From [Scytonema hofmanni] UTEX 2349 (GTDB lineage: Bacteria > Cyanobacteriota > Cyanobacteriia > Cyanobacteriales > Nostocaceae), in NCBI RefSeq assembly GCF_000582685.1, contig NZ_KK073768.1, positions 209,115 to 273,114 on the forward strand: a DNA stretch of 64,000 nucleotides. Reading direction: 5' to 3'. Each line of letters starts with the position of its first letter. Position 1 is the first letter of the stretch. Below are positions 8,379 through 16,010 of this stretch, piece after piece. The position numbers were made by a program, and so were the translations under genes. A model generated the notes under the pieces. It made no database searches, was not told the origin of the DNA, and saw nothing but the letters and a program-made list of their open reading frames with translations.

Positions 8379-8756
8379 TTAAACCGCGTTTAGCTTGTTC
8401 AGTTCCACACGACCACCGTCAATTGCTTGAATTGTTAGCTGATAGCCCTCCATCAGCGACATCCCAATCAGTGGTTCTGAATCAGCTTCATCAATAGGAA
8501 TTGTAAGAATTGCTCCGTCCCACAACACAACCGCTTCGTAGACATTAAATATACATTCGCTACCATCTCCCAGAATAGCTCGTCCTCGTCGTTTCCAGAT
8601 TAGTCCCAGTTCAGCAATAAGACTTGGAGGCAATGATAGCCAGCCGTTAAAACCTGTATCCACAATGGCATCTTGCGTGTAAATCTGCCCCGTGACACTA
8701 CAGATTGATAGTAGAATGATCGGCTCAAAATCCCCATTGACGATTCCAGCGATCAT
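8379..8756 (-). CDS. Clan AA (retropepsin-like) aspartic protease-like protein
   Basis: 125 residues from the ATG at 8756 (the frame extends 34 codons further up, but that part overlaps the upstream gene out of frame). The motif AIVDTGFNGWLSLP, with DTG at about residues 29-31, is the catalytic-type signature of small clan AA aspartic proteases; LIGMSLMEGYQLTI near the C-terminus is the second hydrophobic element of the fold. Such short proteins would act as dimers; activity has rarely been shown. The ATGA overlap with the 8753-9025 gene indicates a two-gene operon like those of toxin-antitoxin pairs, but a toxin role is only a guess. Its 5' end lies in a segment duplicated at 10049-10203. 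Confidence 0.7.
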   Translation of the reverse strand: MIAGIVNGDFEPIILLSICSVTGQIYTQDAIVDTGFNGWLSLPPSLIAELGLIWKRRGRAILGDGSECIFNVYEAVVLWDGAILTIPIDEADSEPLIGMSLMEGYQLTIQAIDGGRVELNKLNAV

Positions 8757-8858
8757 AGAGTGTTCTTCAAGCGTCCCCCAAATCGACGCACATGACGGGA
8801 GCCAACACGAACAATCCAGATTTGAGCGTCTGGATGATGAGCTTCGAGACGATCGCAA
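8704..8858. repeat. Segmental duplication B, copy 1 (155 bp)
   Basis: Spans the junction of the two overlapping genes at 8379-8756 and 8753-9025. About 153 of 155 bases match 10049-10203. This copy is taken as the original because both reading frames are complete here. Confidence 0.9.
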
Positions 8859-9025
8859 GCAGCTACTTCGCTACTATCAATTTCCCAGTCACCGGTTTCA
8901 ATGTCAATCGCCACAATCTTGCCGTAATTGCCAGCTTCGACTTGTTTACTAATCTGAGTTTGGTAGATTTCGTCACCACGTCTAGCAAATTCTTCTTTGC
9001 TGTAGCGGGGTTGTCGGAGTGTCAT
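8753..9025 (-). CDS. Conserved hypothetical protein, upstream partner of protease-like gene
   Basis: 90 residues. The N-terminus has YSKEEFARRGDEIYQTQI, followed by GKIVAIDIETGDWEID and a C-terminal IWIVRVGSRHVRRFGGRL. The pattern resembles small cyanobacterial proteins that occur as the first gene of such pairs; I do not know a function. The stop codon overlaps the next gene's start (ATGA), so translation is coupled. An antitoxin-like role is possible but unsupported by a recognisable DNA-binding fold. Confidence 0.7.
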   Translation of the reverse strand: MTLRQPRYSKEEFARRGDEIYQTQISKQVEAGNYGKIVAIDIETGDWEIDSSEVAACDRLEAHHPDAQIWIVRVGSRHVRRFGGRLKNTL

Positions 9026-9112
9026 AGGGTTGAGCTAGTTTTGGCTTTACTCCTTTATCTTAGTTTGGGTGATACCTTTAAGGTATTACTCTGTTGTGAT
9101 GGATTTAGGAGA

Positions 9113-9373
9113 TTAAAACTGAGCTTTGGAGCGGGTTTCATGAACAAAGTGGAGGCACTCTTCTAAATCGTTGCCTTGCCAAGTTCCCGCAAACTTCAAC
9201 AAATCGACTGCTTTACTTCCTCGTTTAATCGGAGGCAACCGACGGAGTGTGCGATCGCTAGTACTCCCTTTGTTTTGAAGGGAATCAAGAAAGTCACTGA
9301 CCTGGAAAAGCTGATCCGGTGGTAGTTGAGCTAGTTGCTGTTCGATCTTCTGACGCAGTTCTGCATATGTCAT
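9113..9373 (-). CDS. Antitoxin-like hypothetical protein (DUF2281-like)
   Basis: 86 residues from ATG 9373, with GAGG five bases upstream; a GTG two codons earlier overlaps that ribosome-binding site and is less likely. The N-terminus MTYAELRQKIEQQLAQLP followed by LFQVSDFLDSLQ matches the amphipathic helix pair seen in DUF2281-type and related cyanobacterial antitoxin-like proteins. The C-terminus (GTWQGNDLEECLHFVHETRS) resembles short tails that would contact a toxin. No toxin gene is adjacent, so it would be an orphan. Confidence 0.6.
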   Translation of the reverse strand: MTYAELRQKIEQQLAQLPPDQLFQVSDFLDSLQNKGSTSDRTLRRLPPIKRGSKAVDLLKFAGTWQGNDLEECLHFVHETRSKAQF

Positions 9374-9489
9374 CAGCACCTCACTATATTGATTGCTTAT
9401 TTTCTCGACTTTTTAATTTTACGATCTGATTGATCCATTCTTTAGGAATTGAGGCTTAATGATGAGCAGGAAGTGGTGCGAATTCTGGC

Positions 9490-9566
9490 TTAGTTGCGAT
9501 CGCACAAATTGAACGGCAGTTTGAAACCGATGATTGGTAACGTTGACTATTATCCACCGCAGATAT
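9490..9566. repeat. Segmental duplication A, copy 2 (77 bp)
   Basis: Second copy of 8265-8341. It overlaps the last codons and stop of the 9550-9912 gene. Confidence 0.85.
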
Positions 9567-9912
9567 TCTCTCGCTCTGACCAATCAGGTTCACCTTGCAA
9601 CTCCAAGGACTTAGCTGTTTGAAGAAATGTCTTACGTTCTTGCTGCAAAAAGGAGAGGAAGTCTTCAATGGAGTCTTCTTTAGACCAAAAATCAGCAGCG
9701 AGATCCTTGATGTTATTAACGGTTGTAGGGGTTTGGCTGGTAAGCAACTGCTGGAGCGTAATGCCTTGGCAAAACTGGTCACTGAGCATTTTCAGGTCAG
9801 TTTGGGAATTTGAGGATGAATCACCTTGAATGAGGATTTGGAGCAGTTGTTGACGCTCTGTAGGTGAGAGTGATTGGATGGCAGCGATCGCTACTTCAAG
9901 TTGTGGACTCAT
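9550..9912 (-). CDS. Hypothetical protein, antitoxin-like N-terminus
   Basis: 120 residues from the ATG at 9912, which has GGAG at a good distance; the 42 codons upstream in frame translate the MITE at 9943-10050 and are excluded. The N-terminus (LEVAIAAIQSLSPTERQQLLQIL) is the helix type found in small cyanobacterial antitoxin-like proteins; the C-terminal half contains IEDFLSFLQQERKTFLQ, likely helical. The final residues (ENICGG) are encoded by a duplicated DNA segment also found at 8265-8341, so the C-terminus may have been replaced by a rearrangement. Confidence 0.55.
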   Translation of the reverse strand: MSPQLEVAIAAIQSLSPTERQQLLQILIQGDSSSNSQTDLKMLSDQFCQGITLQQLLTSQTPTTVNNIKDLAADFWSKEDSIEDFLSFLQQERKTFLQTAKSLELQGEPDWSERENICGG

Positions 9913-9942
9913 GGTGCAGTCTCCTAGTAGTCTAGTTCTATA

Positions 9943-10050
9943 TATAGCGGTTATCAGTTGGGTGCAATATATCAAAGAATTAAGTAACCGCAGATGAACG
10001 CAGATGAACGCAGATAAATCTGTACTTGATTCAAACAAGAAGCGCTATAT
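9943..10050. repeat. MITE-like element, second copy
   Basis: Inverted-orientation relative of 1517-1623: TATAGCGGTTATCAG at one end and AAGAAGCGCTATA at the other, with the same interior words (ATATCAAAGAATTAA, CGCAGATGAACGCAGA). Its right end abuts exactly the left end of segmental duplication B copy 2. Confidence 0.75.
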
Positions 10051-10203
10051 TGATAGTAGAATGATCGGCTCAAAATCCCCATTGACGATTCCAGCGATCA
10101 TAGAGTCTTTTTCAAGCGTCCCCCAAATCGACGCACATGACGGGAGCCAACACGAACAATCCAGATTTGAGCGTCTGGATGATGAGCTTCGAGACGATCG
10201 CAA
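10049..10203. repeat. Segmental duplication B, copy 2 (155 bp)
   Basis: Copy of 8704-8858 with about two mismatches. Here it carries only truncated pieces of the two genes, so it is dead coding DNA. It starts at the MITE end. Confidence 0.9.
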
Positions 10204-10244
10204 CGCCGGAATCTTAGGAAGGTGAAATTTACCAATTATGATAG

Positions 10245-10272
10245 TTGACAAAATTAATATTCTTGATAGAAT
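10245..10272 (+). promoter_or_regulatory. Sigma-70-type promoter for secreted protein gene
   Basis: TTGACA at 10245-10250 and TAGAAT at 10267-10272, spaced 16 bp, about 30 bp upstream of the ATG at 10301. It lies right after duplication B copy 2. Confidence 0.5.
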
Positions 10273-10300
10273 ACCACTATAAATTTTTGAAGATATTTCC

Positions 10301-10681
10301 ATGATTAACAAAAGAAAAATTGCGTTTGTAGCATCATCGTTAGGTTTTTTGGGTTTCACGGTTGGTGCAACGTTTATTGCTCCACAAGCAGTCAATGCTC
10401 AAGCTCAACTTTTTAACGACTTTGGCTGCGGTGTTTTCGATGGAAATGGAAATAGTGTATTTGCCGATGGCAATACGAAGTCAGTCATTACTGGTAACGG
10501 GAACAACACTATCTTACAGTGTCAAGGACAAGTGACTCCGCCTTCAGATGGGAATGCCGTCATTCAGAAGGGCTTTCCTTGTGGAACTTTCTTGGGGTTA
10601 ACTTATGATAGTATGAGTGTAGTTTCTGCGAATGGTAACAGTACCTTGACTTGTCACATCAATAACAATAAGAATCAGTAG
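10301..10681 (+). CDS. Secreted hypothetical protein
   Basis: 126 residues. Residues 1-32 are a Sec signal peptide: basic MINKRKI, a hydrophobic core FVASSLGFLGFTVGATF, and an Ala-X-Ala-like cleavage region near VNAQA. The mature part (about 94 residues) is rich in Asn and Gly with repeated GNGN words (DGNGNSVFADGN, GNGNNTI, ANGNSTLTC) and has four cysteines (near residues 44, 78, 89 and 115) that could form two disulfides. I recognise no family. A promoter-like pair lies just upstream, so it is probably monocistronic. Confidence 0.7.
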   Translation: MINKRKIAFVASSLGFLGFTVGATFIAPQAVNAQAQLFNDFGCGVFDGNGNSVFADGNTKSVITGNGNNTILQCQGQVTPPSDGNAVIQKGFPCGTFLGLTYDSMSVVSANGNSTLTCHINNNKNQ

Positions 10682-10832
10682 GTAAGCGGGACCCCATCCG
10701 TTGCCAGCCAATTCTCGGCAATTAGTTGAGTATTTATACTCCAATACGATTCAAGCGATCGCAGAACTTTTAGGTTTGCTGACTTTCTTTATCATTTAAT
10801 TTGTGTCGGCTTTTACCACGCTAGTAATAAGC

Positions 10833-11105
10833 TCATGAATAATTTGGATAAATTTGTAATGCCCAATTAAATTCTGTGATCGCAACTTGATATTCTCCTA
10901 ATTGCAACTTTGTGATTCCATTTTGATAGTGTTCATTTGCTTTTTTTAACTCGATTAGTCGGGATTCGTTATTATTTGTTGGTGATAATAAAGGTTTATC
11001 AGTTCGATTTCGAGACTCCAAATTCTCAATAAAATCTAGAACTTCTTGGAGTGAGGTTTCAGAAAGATTTTGTAATTTTTCCAGAATTTTCTCAAGAGAA
11101 GCCAT
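10833..11105 (-). CDS. Antitoxin-like/TPR hypothetical protein, probably truncated
   Basis: 90 residues from ATG 11105. The N-terminus (MASLEKILEKLQNLSETSLQ, then EVLDFIENL) is a DUF2281-like antitoxin helix pair; the C-terminus (HYQNGITKLQLGEYQVAITE, then FNWALQIYPNYS) is a single tetratricopeptide repeat unit. TPR units normally go on as PNYSxAYYNRG; here TGA follows PNYS and the next codons in frame still read AYY, suggesting a premature stop in a once longer TPR array. It lies 60 bp downstream of the PAP/fibrillin gene on the same strand. Confidence 0.55.
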   Translation of the reverse strand: MASLEKILEKLQNLSETSLQEVLDFIENLESRNRTDKPLLSPTNNNESRLIELKKANEHYQNGITKLQLGEYQVAITEFNWALQIYPNYS

Positions 11106-11164
11106 GATTACTAAATTATAAGAAACTACTGATTTTACTATTCCCACTTCAATGGATTTTTGTT

Positions 11165-11779
11165 TCAACTATCTCGAATCCAAAGTGCTAACCCACCCCC
11201 ACGACCACGCGCGGCAATCAAGTCTGGTGTCACCAAAAAGAATGCGAAAAAAGGTAGAGTAGTTATCGGCTGATTGTCAAAATTCTCAGCTTTCGTTTTG
11301 CCTCCGCGAATTTGACCATTATATATAGTACGACCAAATAAACTGATTTGCATTTGGGTAAATTCAAATGCTAGTAAATTCTTCTTACCCAGATATTTAG
11401 CTGGTCCAGTTAGTTTTAGTTTGAGTGAAGCAAATTCAACGGAATTAGTAATTTCCCCTTTGTCAGCATCTTGGGCAGCACTAAAATCAATGTGCGCTGC
11501 TGCAAATTTGGGCAGATAAAAGCCGTTGCCTAACTTAATTCCCCTACGATGTTTAACCTTTTTAGTTCCAGTTGTAAAGCACAGGCGCCATTTTCCAAGC
11601 ATTGATGCAAACGGGTACGTTAGTCGTTGTTGTTTGGCAGCTTTTTCTGCTTGTAATAAAGCATTTACAACCGCTTCAGCAGGAGGACGTTCTATTTTTT
11701 GCCCGCGATAAGCTTCTTGGGTTTGTGTTAATAAAGTGATAAACTCTTGCGTAATAATTTTTTCCAATGTTCGCCTCAT
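11165..11779 (-). CDS. PAP/fibrillin-family lipid-associated protein
   Basis: 204 residues. The pattern LLQAEKAAKQQRLTYPFASM, GKWRLCFTTG, long beta-rich middle and C-terminal RGRGGGLALWIRDS fits the PAP/fibrillin (plastoglobulin) fold: a lipocalin-like barrel with a conserved start GxWxLxFTT and a C-terminal arginine strand. Cyanobacterial members associate with thylakoid lipids and stress protection. No signal peptide or membrane span. Start ATG 11779. Assignment is by motif; moderately sure. Confidence 0.65.
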   Translation of the reverse strand: MRRTLEKIITQEFITLLTQTQEAYRGQKIERPPAEAVVNALLQAEKAAKQQRLTYPFASMLGKWRLCFTTGTKKVKHRRGIKLGNGFYLPKFAAAHIDFSAAQDADKGEITNSVEFASLKLKLTGPAKYLGKKNLLAFEFTQMQISLFGRTIYNGQIRGGKTKAENFDNQPITTLPFFAFFLVTPDLIAARGRGGGLALWIRDS

Positions 11780-11796
11780 TTTACCAAAAAAACCTC

Positions 11797-11825
11797 GTAA
11801 AGACGTTCCGGCGGAACGTCTCTAC
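11797..11825. repeat. Palindromic repeat (GTAAAGACGTTCC type)
   Basis: 29-bp near-perfect palindrome with centre TTCCGGCGGAA. Dispersed family; other copies at 13746-13774, 13841-13869, 21598-21626, 23306-23332, 58921-58946 and 62141-62169. Confidence 0.8.
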
Positions 11826-11852
11826 AATCGTGTGGAATGATTTGAGCGATCG

Positions 11853-12524
11853 CTACGAGTCGCTTTGAATTAACTGTTTTTGTATAGCAATCATAACAGC
11901 CGCATGGCGATCGCTTACTCCCAATTTATGTAAAATAGCATGAACGTGGACTCTAACTGTTCCCGGTGTGATGTAAAGCGCTTCGGCTATTTCTTGATTG
12001 GTTTTGCGGTTTGCTAACAATAATAAGATTTCTTGCTCCCGGTGGGTGAGAGGATTTCCGGGTGTAGATAACTTAGAATCAAGTTGGATGGGTTGAGATG
12101 CAAAAGTAGAACGGATTTCTTTGGTAGCATTTTCGTCCCACCAGGAAGCACCAGCAGCCACAGAACGCAGTGCTAAAACTAACTTTTCTGCTGCAATTCC
12201 TTTCAAGCAATAGCCTTGAGCACCCGCCTCAATCAACCGCGCAATCAGTGAATTCTGGGAGTGGGAAGTAAGAACTAATATCGGTAAAGTGGGATATCGC
12301 TGCTTTATTTGTCGACAAGCTTCGATTCCCCCAATTCCCGGTAATCCTACATCCAAAAGGACAACATCAACCGCATGATGATTTACTAGCTCGATGGCGG
12401 TTTCTCCATCTTCAGCCTCAGCTACAATTTCTAAGCCAGCTTCTTGCTGCAATCGTACTTGCAATCCCAAGCGGAAAAGTTCATCATCCTCAACCAAGAG
12501 AATTTTTAGTTCAGTGGACGGCAT
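11853..12524 (-). CDS. NarL/FixJ-family response regulator
   Basis: 223 residues from ATG 12524. The receiver domain has the acidic pocket VEDDE (11-15), phospho-acceptor D58 in VVLLDVGLPG, and T/K switch residues (LVLTSHS, CLKG). The C-terminal LuxR-type HTH (about 156-213) shows LTHREQEILLLLANRKTNQEIAEAL, broken here only for length by the recognition helix TPGTVRVHVHAILHKLGV. It starts 11 bp after the stop of the histidine kinase, so they form one two-component operon. A longer ORF overlapping the kinase was rejected. Target genes are unknown; the divergent kdp operon is a candidate by position only. Confidence 0.9.
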   Translation of the reverse strand: MPSTELKILLVEDDELFRLGLQVRLQQEAGLEIVAEAEDGETAIELVNHHAVDVVLLDVGLPGIGGIEACRQIKQRYPTLPILVLTSHSQNSLIARLIEAGAQGYCLKGIAAEKLVLALRSVAAGASWWDENATKEIRSTFASQPIQLDSKLSTPGNPLTHREQEILLLLANRKTNQEIAEALYITPGTVRVHVHAILHKLGVSDRHAAVMIAIQKQLIQSDS

Positions 12525-12535
12525 CACAGCACAGC

Positions 12536-13660
12536 TTAAGAAGGCTGATATGGGTAAACTGAGAGCTTGAACCCAAACATAGCTCCACTTTTGGTAGTTG
12601 TGGAGATATCTTGAGAATAAGTTCTGTTCTCTGCCCAAATTATACCGTTATGTGCTTCAATAATTTGCCGAGATAAATAAAGCCCCAATCCTGAACCTTT
12701 AGCTTGGCGATCGCTATGTCCCTGATAAAATCGTTCAAATAAGTGGGGAAACTGTTCTGGGGCAATACCTGCACCAGTATCTAAAATCTTGACAACTTGA
12801 TAACAAGTTTGAGATTCTAATACTACTTCCACGCGATCGCCTCTTCTGGAATGGTTTATTGCATTAATCAGTAAATTTGTCAATACTCGTTGCAATTGCC
12901 AAGCATCACCTTTTACCCACAACGACGAGCGAAAATCTGACTCCCCATAGCGAAAGCATAAATTAACTCGTCGGGTTGCAGCGACTTCGATCAAAGTAGT
13001 GGCTACTTCTTCTGCCAATACAGTTAAATCCACAGGTTCTAAATGCAGCTTTAAACCTTCAGTATCATTACGATAAATATCTAATAAAGTTTCCACAAAT
13101 TGCAAAGAGCTATCATGACTATGAATCATCGTTGCTAAGACTTTGTGCTGTTGCGACGAAACGATGCCAAATTTTTCTTGTTGGAAAGCTTTGAGAGTTT
13201 CAATTGCTCCCAAAAGAGGTGTTTTCAAATCGTGAGTGAGTGTAGAAGCAAAATCTTCTCTTAGTTTAACTAATTGTTCCTGTGCTTCTAGCTTCCCTTG
13301 CGTGAGTGCGATCGCTTCTTGGGTTCGTCGTAGACGTTGACTTAAAAGTCCTGTTACCATCAAAGCCATAACTGCGATCGCTCGATCTGCCACCGTTGAA
13401 GCAACAATTGGTTGACCCCCAGGTACCCACAAATTCAACATCGTTAAAAACATTGCCACGCATGTTGCTTGCAAGGTTGCTTTCTCATTTAACCAAGAAT
13501 TTGCCAGCAGAATCGGTCCAGTGTAAAGATACCCAAATACATAATCACTGGGCGTGGAAAACTCCAAAACTAAAACAATGATAAACAATCCCTCAATCAG
13601 CAAAGATTTGCCTAAGCGTGAGTTGTTAGCCAGTAAAATCCTTTTAAATCTACCATTCAC
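12536..13660 (-). CDS. Membrane sensor histidine kinase
   Basis: 374 residues. The N-terminal ~108 residues hold several hydrophobic segments (LLIEGLFIIVLVLEF, FGYLYTGPILLANSW, CVAMFLTMLNLWV, AIAVMALMVTGLL), a membrane sensor module with almost no periplasmic loop. A coiled coil leads to the HisKA H-box FASTLTHDLKTPL with H143, then the ATPase domain: N-box LTNLLINAINHS (about 268-279), G1 DTGAGIAPE, G2 GSGLGLYLS. Pairs with the response regulator downstream. It is not a KdpD (no Kdp sensor domain or UspA region) but is divergent from kdpA with a 423-bp gap. Confidence 0.9.
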   Translation of the reverse strand: MNGRFKRILLANNSRLGKSLLIEGLFIIVLVLEFSTPSDYVFGYLYTGPILLANSWLNEKATLQATCVAMFLTMLNLWVPGGQPIVASTVADRAIAVMALMVTGLLSQRLRRTQEAIALTQGKLEAQEQLVKLREDFASTLTHDLKTPLLGAIETLKAFQQEKFGIVSSQQHKVLATMIHSHDSSLQFVETLLDIYRNDTEGLKLHLEPVDLTVLAEEVATTLIEVAATRRVNLCFRYGESDFRSSLWVKGDAWQLQRVLTNLLINAINHSRRGDRVEVVLESQTCYQVVKILDTGAGIAPEQFPHLFERFYQGHSDRQAKGSGLGLYLSRQIIEAHNGIIWAENRTYSQDISTTTKSGAMFGFKLSVYPYQPS

Positions 13661-14083
13661 GAAACCATCCTTAGACTAAATTATGTTATTTATTTCTTTA
13701 TATATATTAAATCAATATTTTATCTTGACTAATTTTACCATAACAGTAGAGACGTTCCGCCGGAACGTCTCTACAATATATGCTATTTGTCGAAGATATA
13801 TTTTTTCTAAACATCGTAAAGACCTTCCGCCGGTTGTTAAGTAAAGACGTTCCGGCGTAACGTCTCTACAATTCTACAATATATGCTATTTGGCAAAGAT
13901 ATATTTTTTCTAAACATCGTTTACTTAGTTTAATAAACGCTAAACATAAAAATAAACTAATTTTATATGCCTCTATCCCTTGTTTCCATTAAGAAATTGA
14001 GAAATGATAGAAACTATTCCACTTATTCAAATGCTAAGTAATTCTTTCTGCTTGTAAAAATTTTAGTAATAATTAGTTGAAAA
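13661..14083. other. Gene-free divergent intergenic region with palindromes
   Basis: The 423-bp gap between the kinase gene and kdpA must hold both promoters. It carries a perfect 29-bp palindrome at 13746-13774, a degenerate half at about 13816-13834 and another copy at 13841-13869. The flanking text ATATATGCTATTTG..GA..GATATATTTTTTCTAAACATCGT occurs twice (13776-13817 and 13881-13920), so this is a tandem duplication of about 100 bp including the palindrome. The rest is AT-rich with no clear boxes. Confidence 0.65.
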
Positions 14084-15829
14084 ATGTTACAAGGATGGAT
14101 TCAAATTGCCTTAACGGTAGCAATTGTAGTAGCGATTACCCCGATATTTGGGCGATACATGGCGCGTGTGTTTCTCGAACAACGAACCTTTCTCGATCCC
14201 ATTTTAAACCCCGTTGAGCGAGTTTTGTATTCCTTAATCGGAGTTCAAGCTAGAGAAAGCATGACTGGCTGGCAATATGCACGGGCAATTTTGTACAGTA
14301 ATGTAGTCATGGCATTCCTGATATTCTTCATCATTATGAATCAGGGATGGCTACCGCTGAACCCGAACAAAATAGGTGCGCCGACTTGGGATACAGCATT
14401 ACATACTACCATTTCTTTTATCACCAATACCAATCAGCAGCATTATTCTGGTGAAACTTATATGAGTTACGCCAGCCAAATGTTAGGGTTGGGGTATCAC
14501 ATGTTTACCTCGGCAGCTACAGGAATTGCAGTAGCGATCGCCTTTATTCGGGGTTTGACAGGTAGACCTTTGGGCAACTTCTATGTAGACTTAATTCGCG
14601 CAATTATGCGGATTTTGCTACCCATTAGTATTGTTGGGGCAATTGTGCTGATGGCGGCTGGAGTTCCGGAAACTTTAGCCGGTGCTGTAGTAGTTCCCAC
14701 CTTAGAAGATCCTACCATTAGTCAGGCGATCGCTCGCGGTCCGGTTGCTCACTTTGAAATCATCAAAGAACTAGGGGAAAATGGAGGTGGATTTTTTGCC
14801 ATCAACTCAGCACACCCATTTGAAAATCCAAATCCCTTAGTTAACTTAATTCAGGTTGTAGCACTGATGTCAGTACCTACCTCATTGATATATACCTATG
14901 GAGTGTTTGCAAATAACCTCAAACAAGCATGGTTAGTTTACAGCATTCCCTTGGCAATTCTGGTAGTGTTTATCATCATTACAGCGATCGGTGAATATAA
15001 CGGAAATCCCACCATCAACACGCTTTTAGGTTCACAGCAGCCAAATTTAGAAGGTAAAGAAGTTAGATTTGGCTGGGCACAATCTGCATTGTTTGCCGTT
15101 TTCACCACCGCAACCATGTGCGGCGCCGTCAATAGCTTGCACGATTCCTTTATGCCCAACGGAGGTTTCGTCACCCTATCGAATATGTTCCTTCAGATAG
15201 TCTTTGGGGGACAGGGTACAGGAACCGCTTATTTGTTTGCTTACTTAATTTTGGCAGTATTTGCCACAGGTTTAATGGTGGGACGCACCCCCGAATTTCT
15301 CGGACGCAAAATTGAAAAGCGGGAAGTAGTCCTTGCCAGTTTCCTAATTTTGTTAGTCCACCCCATTGCGATTTTAATACCTGCGGGGATAACTTTAGCA
15401 TTTCCCGACCAATTAGCGGGAATTAGCAATCCTGGTTTTCACGGCTTTTCCCAAGTTATTTACGAATACGCCTCAGCTGCGGCTAATAACGGATCTGGAT
15501 TTGAAGGCTTAGGCGATTCTCAACCATCCCCGTTAGCGATCGCCACAGGTACAGCACCAACCGCAACCGCTTTATGGTGGAATCTGAGTACCTGCTTCAG
15601 CTTATTAGTTGGACGTTATGTCCCCATCGTCGGTTTATTATTTCTGTCCGATAGTATATCCCGCAAACAACCCGTTCCCCTCACAGTTGGGACATTGCGA
15701 ACCGATACCGGACTATTTACAGGAGTAACTGCCGGTGTAATTCTCATCCTCGGCGCCCTCACCTTCTTCCCTGTCCTAGCATTAGGACCAATTGGTGAAG
15801 CCTTTCAAATAGCAAAAGGTATTGGGTAA
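14084..15829 (+). CDS. kdpA: K+-transporting ATPase subunit KdpA
   Basis: 581-residue channel-like subunit that carries K+ through the high-affinity KdpFABC pump, in the plasma membrane. About ten hydrophobic spans. The four selectivity-filter regions can be seen: SFITNTNQQHYSGE (first), ELGENGGGFFAINSAHPFEN (second), FTTATMCGAVNSLHDSFMPN (third) and YASAAANNGSGFEGL (fourth). Length is slightly above the usual ~560. First gene of the operon kdpA-kdpB-kdpF-kdpC; kdpB follows after 181 bp of repeat DNA. In cyanobacteria the operon is induced by K+ limitation and desiccation or osmotic stress. Confidence 0.96.
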   Translation: MLQGWIQIALTVAIVVAITPIFGRYMARVFLEQRTFLDPILNPVERVLYSLIGVQARESMTGWQYARAILYSNVVMAFLIFFIIMNQGWLPLNPNKIGAPTWDTALHTTISFITNTNQQHYSGETYMSYASQMLGLGYHMFTSAATGIAVAIAFIRGLTGRPLGNFYVDLIRAIMRILLPISIVGAIVLMAAGVPETLAGAVVVPTLEDPTISQAIARGPVAHFEIIKELGENGGGFFAINSAHPFENPNPLVNLIQVVALMSVPTSLIYTYGVFANNLKQAWLVYSIPLAILVVFIIITAIGEYNGNPTINTLLGSQQPNLEGKEVRFGWAQSALFAVFTTATMCGAVNSLHDSFMPNGGFVTLSNMFLQIVFGGQGTGTAYLFAYLILAVFATGLMVGRTPEFLGRKIEKREVVLASFLILLVHPIAILIPAGITLAFPDQLAGISNPGFHGFSQVIYEYASAAANNGSGFEGLGDSQPSPLAIATGTAPTATALWWNLSTCFSLLVGRYVPIVGLLFLSDSISRKQPVPLTVGTLRTDTGLFTGVTAGVILILGALTFFPVLALGPIGEAFQIAKGIG

Positions 15830-16005
15830 TGGGGATTAGGGACTAGGGACTAGGGACTGGGGAATAGGGAATAGGGAATAGGGAATAGGGACTAGGAAAA
15901 TAATTATTACCAATGCCCAATCCCCAGTCCCCAGTCCGCATTCCCCAATGCCCAATGCCCAATCCCCAGTCCCCAGTCCCCAGTCCCCAGTCCCCAGTCC
16001 CCCAT
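15830..16005. repeat. Heptamer tandem repeats inside kdp operon
   Basis: G-rich repeats (GGGACTA, GGGAATA) at 15831-15897 are followed by their C-rich counterparts (CCCAATG, CCCCAGT) at 15913-16003. The two halves are complementary, so the kdpA-kdpB transcript could fold into a long hairpin. It ends 5 bp before the kdpB start codon. Confidence 0.85.
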
Positions 16006-16010
16006 AATAT

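Noticed and set aside
12525..12638. N-terminal extension of the response regulator
   Set aside because: Overlaps the kinase C-terminus and has no receiver-domain similarity; ATG at 12524 fits the family start.
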